This document shows, one piece after another, positions 55,444-64,000 of a stretch of DNA of 64,000 bases. Position 1 is the stretch's first letter, and the number at the start of each line of letters is the position of its first letter. Location: contig ML976669.1 of assembly GCA_010015655.1 (NCBI GenBank), forward strand, positions 808,230 to 872,229, given 5' to 3'. The translations under genes were made by a program, and so were the position numbers. The notes below the pieces were generated by a model. That model saw only the letters and a list, made by a program, of their open reading frames with translations. It searched no databases and was not told the DNA's origin. The stretch is from Bimuria novae-zelandiae CBS 107.79 (Eukaryota > Ascomycota > Dothideomycetes > Pleosporales > Didymosphaeriaceae).

Positions 55444-56373
55444 TAGAACAGTCAAGAATGGAGAGCATGCTACACGAAAGACTACGGTGCACAACAAGAC
55501 TGGACACTCCCGCTAAGTTCTCGGAAACATGGTTCTATTCAAAATTGGTAGCAAATACATCTTATGCGTAGTCCTATGATATTGTGATGAGATGCAGTGA
55601 TATCACCCTGTGCGCAGCCTTGGAGGACTGAAGCGTAGCAACCACGTGCATGAACTTAAATCAATATTAACATGGATGTGCATGCTCTTCGCATGGTGGT
55701 CAGGTCGTCCTGTGGAGCGTGTGGGTTACCCCAGTGGGATGTGGTGAGCGCGTGTTCAAGCTCGTGATTGGTTGATCATCTCCGTGAGCGTGGACGAGGG
55801 ATGCGAACCGTGGGTAGGTTGCGCTTCGCTACTGTGATAGTACTGCATGCCTCTGACGGCTGGCACCGTACCTAGGTACCGTTGCAGGGGCGCATAGGAC
55901 TGTCCAATACCTAGGGTACCATAGGTATCACCGAAGTCAACGATTGGCCAAATCTCGGAGGACAGAATGACAAGAGGAGCGTCGAAATACAACCCACATT
56001 TCAGCTACCATAGTGAATGTGCCAATATAGCCTGAATGCGAACAGCAAATTCAGAAGGCTGATGGCCGCATACTATAACTACCTGGAAACGGCGAAATTC
56101 AGGCATCAATTCTCGGGGAGTACCAGAATGCATGTTATGATGCAACCCAAAGGGTGCACACCATGGTATGGGCATGCAGTGCTATGCAGACCACGCCAGA
56201 TGAGGGGGCGCCGGAATCACCAATCAACGTACATCTATTCGCTTAGCAAGAGCTCTGCACCAAAACGGGCTATTGACTTGTTTGCTCTTGCGGCACATGG
56301 CCGCCCCTAACGAACACAACGATCGATTCACCAAAGCATCCTGGGGCGATCGAGAAAATCGTCCACGAACGCC
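55444..56373. other. Intergenic region between the two P450 genes
   Basis: No supported gene. An imperfect palindromic GGTACC-rich stretch occurs at 55865-55925 (CCTAGGTACCG, CCTAGGGTACC). Confidence 0.4.
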
Positions 56374-58203
56374 ATGGCATCAAACTTGCTCCAATATAGT
56401 TCTTGGCCAAGCAACCAGTACGAAACTCGTACAGCTATCGCTTATGCTATTCTAGCGGCGGCAGCTATCTCGGTCGTTCACTATAGCGTCACGCTAGCTT
56501 TATACAATGCGACTCCAAAGAAAGTTCCGCCCAAGTCACCTCCGCTGCTTCCTCACTTTCTTCCCTTGATTGGCAGCTTTCCGTGGAAGTACTTTACGGA
56601 TCCGATTCGGTTCTTCACAACTGGGTAAGGACGACTGCATCACTCACATGGCAAGGCTGTCCTGACACAGCTATTAGTTATCTGTCCCTCGTCCGACACC
56701 CAATCCGTGTGAGACTTCTCGGCCACGATTTCTACATTATACAAGGTTCCGACCATGTCCTTTCCCATCTTAGTCAGACCTCGACGTCGAATACCATTTT
56801 CAATGCCAACTTCTTGCGGCAAGCATGCGGAATGTCAGACAAGGCTGTAGACAGGCTGGGAAGTGAATCGGAGGAGACTCCCAAGTACTTCGAACTGAAA
56901 AAGTACCTGGCAGCGGCGCCACTTTATGCGTGGAGCTCCTCGGTAATCCATCGATACCTGGCTGGTCGTGGGGCACATAAGCTGTCGCAACGTTTCGAAG
57001 CCAACCTACGAGATCGGATACGCACATATCAAGAAGCCGCCGTAGGAGATGGCATCGTTCTGTCGAACTTTCAAGATTTCTTCACCGAGCATGTTACTGC
57101 CGCTTTGCTCGACTCGATGTGTGGTACGGGGCTTCTCGCAAAGAATCCAGGGGTTACCCAGGCTTTCTGGATTTTCTGCGACAGTCTGCCGACGTATATG
57201 AAGCATACACCGAGGATACTGGCACCAAAGGCATACAAAGCGAGGGAAGAAGTTATCGCAGCTGTCCAAGTCTGGCAGACATGGGCCAGTGAGAACTTCG
57301 ACGCCGATACCACCCCACTTGATGAAGATGGTGACGACCCATTCTGGGGCTCCAAGTTCTTCCGCGAGCGGTTCTCGACCTTTGTCTTTGAAATGGGTTT
57401 TGACCCACGAGACATGGCATCTATGGAAGTAGGCTTTCTCTTTGGGTAAGAACCCTGATGCACTGCCCTGTAGCAGCACCCTGATCCCTTATTCTATCAG
57501 GGCGAGTGCCAATGTCACAGCCAACACTTATTGGTGCGTCATTGACGTTTTCCGCGACCATAAGCTGTTGAATGACATCCGGGCTGAGGTTCGAGATTCT
57601 ACGCTACGAGAAAAAGGTGCAGCACGGCTAGATATTAACGTACTAGTTCAACAACCTATCCTACAAGCAGTGTTTGCGGAAAGTCTGAGGCTTCGATGTC
57701 ACGTCATGTTCATTCGCAAGACTACACAACCTACCACGATTGTGGACTGGTTGATCCCAAAAGACCGCTTCCTCATCGCATGGTCTACTCCAGGTGAGGC
57801 GAACCCAAAGATTGTGCTCACCACATGTTCTAATCACCTTCTTCTTGCAGGTCATATGGACTCGAAATTATGGAGCCACTCCAACGACGTACACCCAGTC
57901 GATACTTTCTGGCCCGGTCGTTTCCTGAAGTACACTAGCGATTCGGAGCGTCCCACTTTCTCTCTACCTGGGACAGAAGGCAGTTGGCTTCCATTTGGAT
58001 ACGGCGCCAACCTCTGCCCAGGGAGACAGTTCGCAAAGGTCCACTGTCTTGTCACTTTGGCTCTGATGGTAGGTGAATTTGAGTGCGATATCCTCGCCAG
58101 CTCAAAGGACCTCAAGTTGGACCTCAGTAAGTTCGGAATTGGCGTGCTCGGACCCAGTGGCACAATTTCAGCTAGACTTCGTAAAAGGGATGATCGTGGG
58201 TAA
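56374..58203 (+). CDS. Cytochrome P450 (CYP7/CYP8-like fungal type)
   Basis: Four exons: 56374-56624, 56678-57445, 57501-57793, 57851-58203; 554 residues. All introns (53, 55 and 57 nt) are GT..AG and keep phase. The N-terminal membrane anchor (AIAYAILAAAAISVVHYSVT) is followed by a Pro-rich hinge KVPPKSPPLLPHFLPLIGSF. The I-helix region is SANVTANTYWCVID, ExxR is ESLRLR, and the haem-binding loop is FGYGANLCPGRQFAK with its Cys ligand. Text such as RVRLLGHDFYIIQG is shared with fungal CYP7/8-like enzymes, many annotated as sterol or prostacy-type hydroxylases. An ER-bound monooxygenase is inferred; the substrate is unknown, but the adjacent sterol methyltransferase remnant suggests a sterol or triterpenoid. 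Confidence 0.9.
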
Positions 58204-58722
58204 TGCACAGAGCATATCAACTGCCCTTCATATTGCACGCTTGATGGGGCCTTCTCTTTGGCGTAGCTCATGTGGATTCTGGACCTTGTATGTAATAATT
58301 GACTTGTACCGGTAATACAAGCCCATGTGAGCCCACATTCAAGGTGCCTACCATAAGGCTTCTGTTATGACATGCAGTGCCATAACTTCCATATCTGCAA
58401 ACTCTGTAATCTAATCAAACCCTGCAAGCAATGCAAGGCTGAATTGAAAGATCGCTGTCTGCCTCAGGTGCGGGCATATGCAGTCAGCGCAGGCAAAAAT
58501 TGAGGACTGCATGTGTACCCTTGCGAAACAATATTGAATCCACAGCGCTGGAAACCCTAGACTGTGATCTATGATATCTACTAGGCTCTCATTGAGATCA
58601 GCGCTGGCGGTCTTTTAATCGTGGCGTGGGTTGAATTTTGAAAGCACCATTGAAGCCATGCCAGTCAATCTATACTCGCAACGATGGAGTCGAGACCACA
58701 CAGCGAAGATGAATGATGATGA
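58204..58722. other. Intergenic region, possible lost 5' exons of the methyltransferase
   Basis: Between the P450 stop and the first recognisable SMT codons. Three consecutive TGA codons (58713-58721) immediately precede VRDLHRSQYAEHV in its frame, so either a splice acceptor lies here (ATGATGAG) or the 5' part is lost. Confidence 0.35.
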
Positions 58723-59736
58723 GTTCGTGATCTACACAGATCGCAGTATGCCGAGCATGTCAACGCGTAAGACACCGTTTCAACCGATGTATGTCATAAT
58801 GGCACCGACTCTTAAATCATAGTTTCTATAATGCAATGACGGACATTTATCTTCAGGGCTGGGGCCAATCACTACACTTTTGTCGTTACCCACGGGGCGC
58901 TGAACGAAATGAACTCGCACTCGCTCGACACGAACACTACCTCGCTAGCATGATGGGTCTACGGTCGAACATGCGCGTTCTTGATGTTGGCTGCGGAGTG
59001 GGAGGGCCAGCTCGCGAGATCATCGCCTTCACAGGGTGTCATATCATAGGATTGAATTTTAATGAGCACCCAAATCCGTGTGGGTAGACAGATGGCCAAC
59101 GTCCAAGGCATGGCAGATTCCATGGATTTTGTACCAGGTGATTTTATGGTGAGACGAAAAGGCCGAGATCCCTCTATCTGCGTGTTCTAACGGCTCAACA
59201 AGCACATGCCGTTCGACGAGAACCAGTTCGATGCTGTCTATGTGATTGAAGCTGCGGTACATGCTCCATCACTACATGACGTTTACTTGCAGTGTTACCG
59301 GGTACTTAAACCAGGTGGCGTATTTGGTGTGTATGAATGGGCACTCACCACGAAATTCGATCCATCGAACGGTATTCCTGCCTTGCAAACTAGCTCTTAT
59401 GCGCAGCAAGCTCTTAGGTCCGCTGATTTTGAAGTATGCAGTGCTGATGATCTAGCTGCAAACAAGGACCCTCTTGGGTGGTGGAACCCGCTATCTGGAG
59501 ATGTGAAGTCGGCCAGAGGTGTATACGATTGGCTCTTGGTTGTTCGCAACACGTGGTGGGGAAGGCCAACAATGAGACCCTTGATCAAAGTGCTAGAATG
59601 GGTTGGTATTGCCCCCAGAGGGACTGCGACAATTACGGAAGACTTGCTTATCGCTAATGATGCGCTGGTTGCTGGTGGAAGAGAAGAAATATTTACGCCA
59701 ATGTTTCTGATGATCACTAAAAAGCCTAGTCTCTAG
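58723..59736 (+). pseudogene. ERG6-like sterol C-24 methyltransferase, broken
   Basis: The text follows the Erg6 family: VRDLHRSQYAEHVNA, intron (58771-58826), [33 protein letters not shown], the SAM-binding motif [15 protein letters not shown], and GLNFNEH. There a run CCC shifts the frame and TAG follows; one C fewer would restore [13 protein letters not shown]. After intron 59150-59201 it continues MPFDENQFDAVYVIEAAVHA, RVLKPGGVFGVYEW, and ends EIFTPMFLMITKKP at 59736. Relative to Erg6 about 18 residues seem missing after KFDPSN. The family methylates C-24 of sterol side chains. Homology to a primary-pathway enzyme beside P450s suggests a specialised sterol/triterpenoid role before decay. 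Confidence 0.75.
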
Positions 59737-60579
59737 CCCTCATATATATGGTCATATTTCCGTTGCACTCCTTTGACTCATCCCACATGTGTTTTTCAGT
59801 ACGCTCACCATCCAGAAGCTCGTGATGGCTAACCTAACAACCCTCAACGGCTATCTCGATAGGACAAAAACTCGAATCGAAGGATACGCAGGGGCCCAAA
59901 TCTTCGCTAGAATCGAGAACCTCTAGTAATATAATAGCTACAAGAGCGTAGCTAGCTATTTTATTAGGGGTTTATTTTGTTGAAGCCAGAGTCATAACAA
60001 TAACCGAAGCTTCGCTGGCTTCTGATCGATACATCAACAACGAATAAATTCCGTAGGGCCTAAGTCCTGTTGCCCAACTACATTCCGGCTGCACCTCGAA
60101 CTGCCCTTCTTCTGGACATGTTGCATGTAGTGACTGATCGAAGCCCGCAGTCGTAGCCCGAAAGGCGGCGGGGGTGGATGTGGCGTGCCACACAAAGCGT
60201 GGACAGCTGCTAACGCCGCTGCGCACTGTCCTGACCAAGCCTATGCGGTACATCCATGAAGTAATTGGTAACCATAGCAGTACCTATCTGGAAGAATGTC
60301 CATGATCCATCACTGAAAGGATTTGACCGCCGACTTGAAAAGGCGTTCCTGATAACGTTGACACAGAACGACAGAAACGTTGAAGTGGAGTGAGCGAGCT
60401 CTTTGGATCTTGCTTGTTGTACCATCCATTGGTCGTAGGCGAGTCAACAGCCGCGGTATTTCCGATTGCGGCCCTCCTTGGACGCGAATTGCGGATTACG
60501 AAATCCAGTTATAATAGTCGTAGGGCGACTCGTGGCTCTATGCGTGTGATCGTCTTCCACCTTGGACCAACTAAAGTCT
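59737..60579. other. Intergenic region
   Basis: 843 bp with no supported gene. It marks the change from the decayed P450/SMT group to conserved housekeeping genes. Confidence 0.4.
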
Positions 60580-61231
60580 TCATCGCGCACGGCGCGTGCG
60601 TGCGGCAGGTCGACTGTTGTTGGGTTTGGGCGAAAGAACCTGTGCTGTTGCTGAAGGGCCACCCTTCTTAGAGGCAGCTCGAGTGCTCCGTGCAGCCGCC
60701 GCGGGAGCAAGTGCTGGCGCAGATCCCATTGGTTTCGCTGTGGCCTTCGCGCGCTTTTTCGGTACACTGAGCTCTTCGTTCTCTTTGTCGCCATCATCGG
60801 ATGGGCGCTTCTTCCCTCGAGTAGTTGCCTTCGGTGCGGTCTTGGGCGCAGTCTTCGCAGGGGCCGCTCTGGTCTTACGCACGGCTGACTGGGCTGCTGT
60901 GCGACCGGGTGCGGGGGCATGGACTGGCGCGGACGCAGCTTCTTTTTTGGCTGGTGAGGATCTGGTGGGCTTTGTTGGCACATTGGGGGCGGGATCCAGA
61001 AGTTCGACGAGGCTCATATGGCGCTTGCTATTAGGGATGCGATTGACGCGTCGCTCGAGACGGGATCTAAGACTGGCGACTTGCGCCTCGCACATCGCAA
61101 CGAGCTTCTCGCCTCTCGCCTTTACTGTGAGTGTCGTTAGCAGAAACAGTGGGAAACATTGCAAGATACTTACGCTCAAGCTCTAAGTTGGCTCTGATGG
61201 CAGCTCTCGCTTCGGAAGTAAGATGCGACAT
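60580..61231 (-). CDS. nbl1: Borealin/Nbl1-like chromosomal passenger complex subunit
   Basis: Two exons, 61231-61174 and 61124-60580, with a 49-nt intron (GTAAGT..GCTAACG..TCACAG, phase 1); 200 residues. The N-terminal ~65 residues, MSHLTSEARAAIRANLELEL and RLERRVNRIPNSKRHMSLVE, match the Borealin N-terminal helical domain (LR.R.E.RVNRIP....). That domain packs with INCENP and Survivin to target Aurora kinase to centromeres and the spindle midzone. The remainder is Ala/Lys/Pro-rich, with KKRPSDDGDKENEE and VPKKRAKATAK as likely nuclear signals. Fungal Nbl1 proteins are short, so the basic tail is an extension. It is divergent with rpn10 (552 bp apart). Confidence 0.75.
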
Positions 61232-61783
61232 GTTTGTTGATGTTTGTTTTTGTTTCAATTGCGGATTGAGGAGCCAAAGTTGACCGTCGCCCAACCTGGT
61301 ATAAGGAGAGATAACCTCGTGGAGGAACACAAGATGTTTGCAGCTCAGGATATGCGACTTCCGAATCGACTGTCGTTGGTGTAGATTGGAAAGAAGGCGC
61401 GTTGTTGTGGTGAAGAACGAAGCGGCGCTCGGGGCAACCAAACCGCGCTTGGCATGACGCGAAATCCTGTGATCCGGGGAAGGTGCGTTTATGCTGCCAG
61501 TACGATTCGGAACCACTGCGACGAGGACCGTTTAGCGGGCCAAAGAGTCCCCCAACACTATCTCGATAACCCTACTAAATTTCATACCCGCTCTTGTTTC
61601 CAGTCTAGTCAGGCGCTGAGGCTCAACCGCGGACCACATCAGCACACGTGACCGATGATCCCCGGGGCCGGGCAAGCGAGTGAGCTTGGATAGCTCCGAC
61701 GTCCGCAACAGCCACCACTTTGCAACCACAACACCCCCACCTCGCTCTATACCCCACAATCAGAGCAGCAGAATATCGTCATC
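61232..61783. promoter_or_regulatory. Divergent promoter between nbl1 and rpn10
   Basis: 552 bp between two oppositely oriented start codons. It must hold both promoters. No PACE element (GGTGGCAAA) or other specific site was found by eye. Confidence 0.5.
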
Positions 61784-62826
61784 ATGGTGCTGGAGGCGTC
61801 TATGATAATGTAAGTGTCGTTCGTAGCCTACGTATGGTCTTTCGCTAACTATTAGCAGCGTCGACAACAGCGAGGCGAGTCGGAACGGCGACTATGTGTA
61901 CGTGATATGATGCTGCGCATGCAGCTCCGGTTACTGATATGTTACTAGACCATCGCGATGGGAAGCGCAAGCCGATGCCGTCAATCTTATCTTCTCCGCG
62001 AAGACTGGGGCAAATCCAGAGTCGTCGGTCGGTCTTATGAGCATGGGAGGCAACACACCCGAGATTCTGACTACACTCACTACGGACATTGGCAAGGTTC
62101 TTGATGGTCTCCACCGAACAAAGATAAAGGGAACCTCTCATTTCTCAACGGGCATCAATGTCGCCGCAGTACGTCGTCTCTATTATTGTTTTACAGACCG
62201 TTGTTCTAATAGAAACGTAGCTGGCTCTCAAGCATCGTCAGAACAAGTCCCAAAAGCAGCGAATAGTCGTATTTACCTGCAGTCCGATCGAGGAGGATGA
62301 GAAGGAACTCGTCAAGCTGTCAAAACGCATGAAGAAGAACGGTATTAGCGTCGACATCATCGCATTCGGTGAACTTGGAGACGAGACAACAAGGAAGCTC
62401 GAGAAGTTCAGTGAGGCATGCCAGAGTGCAGAAGGATCACATCTTGCCATCATCCAACCTAGCTCCAACCTGCTAAGCGATTCCCTCGTCACGACTCCCA
62501 TACTCGGTGGTGATTCTAGTTCAGGGGGTGCTGGAGCAAGCAACGCGGGTGGAGAAGGAGGCGATACGGGCGGCAACTCGTTTGAGTTTGGTGTTGACCC
62601 GTCTGTGGACCCAGAGCTTGCGCTGGCATTGAGGATGAGCTACGAAGAGGAGAGGGCACGGCAAGAGAAGGAGAAGAAGACCAAGGAGGCATCGGAGGGC
62701 AAGTCTGAGCTTGACCCGGTGGCTGAAGGGGACGAGCAGCAGCCCCTCCTGGATGATCAAGGCCAGCCAAGTGGCAGCGGGAGCAAGGACAAGAAGGACG
62801 ATCCAGATAAGATGGACACTGCTTAA
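61784..62826 (+). CDS. rpn10: 26S proteasome regulatory subunit Rpn10 (ubiquitin receptor)
   Basis: Four exons: 61784-61809, 61859-61897, 61949-62168, 62221-62826; 296 residues. All introns (49, 51 and 52 nt) are GT..AG and phase-consistent. The N-terminal von Willebrand A domain (residues 1-190) shows MVLEASMIIVDNSEASRNGD, VGLMSMGG, HRTKIKGTSHF and RIVVFTCSPI. One ubiquitin-interacting motif, DPELALALRMSYEEE, lies at about 225-239, followed by a charged coiled tail rich in Glu/Lys and ending DKMDTA. Rpn10 docks on the base-lid interface of the 19S particle and presents polyubiquitylated substrates. The length is typical of filamentous fungi, between yeast (268) and human S5a (377). Confidence 0.95.
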
Positions 62827-63251
62827 GCCTAGATTCGAAACGAATGACGAGCATGTGAGGCGTTCACGGGTAGAATACTCATGGTGGCGCATATAATTGC
62901 CTAGCGCATCTCTATGGAGCTGCCTGGAATAGAAATTCATTTCGAACGTCCAAAATTATTTTCGTACTGTGCTTGATACGCAGTGACGGTCTCCCCTTTC
63001 ATGGGTCTGGGCAATATTGCCGCCGTTCACCGGACTTTCTTTCCCTTCCATATTTTGTCCAGCCTTTCCTTTGGCTTTGAACCTCGTAGCAGCTCTGTGC
63101 GGCCTGCAAGCAATTTTTGGCTCTCATATGGGCTTTTCAGATCCTACATTCTCCCCACTGCCCACGGCTTTCCGAGATCATCTGCAAGATCTATCTGCTG
63201 CGAACAGAGCCAGGGTCCTAACTTTGATGTGCACGCCAACCCACTAGATCC
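62827..63251. other. Convergent intergenic region between rpn10 and trs23
   Basis: Contains the two 3' ends. The plus-strand frame 62983-63327 overlaps the trs23 last exon antisense and is not considered coding. Confidence 0.45.
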
Positions 63252-63851
63252 TCAGCCTCTCAACTTCACAAAGCCATCCAGACCCCGATCAAACTTCTCG
63301 CAGCGAATCGGCATCTCCACGGTGTAGAAAGGGTTCTTCATCACGAAGTCCGCATATAATTCGTATATTTTCTTCATCATGGTATCAATGTTCGGTTGCT
63401 GCGGCTCCGTAAACAGCAGAAATTTGATGCCGGTAAGTGTCTGAAAGCACTGCATGCGGAATTGTGAGGTTTCGAGAACTTCGAGGCCGGTTGCGCGGTG
63501 GGTGAAGGGCGAAGGGGCGAGACTTGCGGCGTTCGTGGAGGACGGAGGCGGCGGTACAGGCGGGTTTGGGCACAATGACTTGGTAATGGCGTGCATACTG
63601 TATGTTCGGGTTAATTTGGTTACATGACCCGAGGAAGAGACGCAGAAACGTACCCATGGAACGAACCGGCCAGCATGAGGAGGTCGTTGCTGTTGAGCTT
63701 TTGCAAACCCGCGTGGAATTCGCGGTTATAGATCAGCCCGCCGGACTTGCTGATTATGAAGAGTGCAAAGACAACCCTATATGCCTAATGAGCTCCCCGA
63801 AATGACAAGCAAAGTGCGTGGCGGGGGAGCAATTGCAGTGACCGCTTACAT
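63252..63851 (-). CDS. trs23: TRAPP complex subunit Trs23 (TRAPPC4, sybindin family)
   Basis: Exons 63851-63850, 63776-63654 and 63597-63252; 156 residues. The conserved N-terminus MVVFALFIISKSGGLIYNRE is obtained only if the start codon is split: AT at 63851-63850, then intron GTAAGC..CATATAG (63777-63849), then G at 63776. A second intron (63598-63653) joins LLMLAGSFHG to MHAITKSL. A Pro/Ser-rich loop replaces the PDZ-like insert of animal proteins. The C-terminus has LEVLETSQFRMQCFQTLTGI, KIYELYADFVMKNPFY and MPIRCEKFD, diagnostic for TRAPPC4. It is a core subunit of the GEF for Ypt1/Rab1 in ER-Golgi transport. Confidence 0.9.
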
Positions 63852-64000
63852 TTTGAGGTGGCCGGTAACCCAACGCGACTCCGCTTCTTCTGCCTGTAAT
63901 CCTTTATAGAGTTTTCGCGAGACTTTTCGGTCTCTATTAATTTAGCACAGCACCGGACACAGCTAACTCGACCTCTGGGGAGACGCTTTGAACCCGGGGG
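63852..64000. other. 5' leader/promoter of trs23 at the window edge
   Basis: 149 bp containing the 5' leader of trs23 and presumably part of its promoter. No other gene seen. Confidence 0.4.

Noticed and set aside
1..64000. CRISPR arrays, prokaryotic operons or phage genes
   Set aside because: The DNA is clearly fungal (spliceosomal introns, RIP, fungal gene families); the short repeats seen belong to transposon termini or introns.

Overview
The window is nuclear DNA from a filamentous ascomycete (Pezizomycotina), most probably a Dothideomycete. Genes carry short GT..AG introns (41-73 nt, with CTAAC/CTGAC-type branch sites), the gene families are typical of filamentous fungi, and there are long TA-rich tracts full of stop codons in which CpA/TpG has become TpA. 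That is the footprint of repeat-induced point mutation (RIP). The class-level placement is inference.

Layout. 1-6.4 kb: a RIP-mutated Copia retrotransposon (minus strand) with a RIP-mutated hAT transposon nested in its gag zinc knuckle. 6.4-16.2 kb: sparse accessory DNA with a disordered hypothetical gene, an intact HET-domain gene and a broken DUF3435 tyrosine-recombinase gene (the Starship captain family). 16.3-29.3 kb: a repeat block with a pogo/Fot1-type element, unassigned RIP-mutated DNA, and a full-length Gypsy chromovirus with both LTRs. The Gypsy integrase is split by an unmutated 280-bp solo LTR. 29.7-33.7 kb: an exopolyphosphatase (PPX1-like) gene and a fungal membrane-associated 'FGFSVGDF' family gene whose exon 1/exon 2 junction holds an 850-bp transposon with an 8-bp target duplication. 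33.8-37.1 kb: a second RIP-mutated hAT element. It abuts a decayed C2H2 gene (37.2-39.4 kb) and a Gypsy fragment.

40.6-49 kb: three ordinary genes on the minus strand: an NTF2-like protein, an MFS transporter and a C2H2 transcription factor. Two introns of the first gene are unusually long and contain copies of one ~55-bp repeat, reminiscent of introner-like elements. 50.7-59.7 kb: a PTH11/rhodopsin-like membrane protein, two cytochromes P450 and an ERG6-like sterol C-methyltransferase. Only the second P450 reads through cleanly; the others carry stops, frameshifts or splice-phase conflicts. This looks like a decaying sterol/triterpenoid-tailoring neighbourhood. 60.6-64 kb: conserved housekeeping genes: Borealin/Nbl1, proteasome Rpn10 and TRAPP Trs23, the last with a start codon split by an intron.

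No CRISPR, rRNA or convincing tRNA gene was seen. All exon structures were built by hand from reading frame, splice consensus and remembered family motifs; none was checked by alignment.
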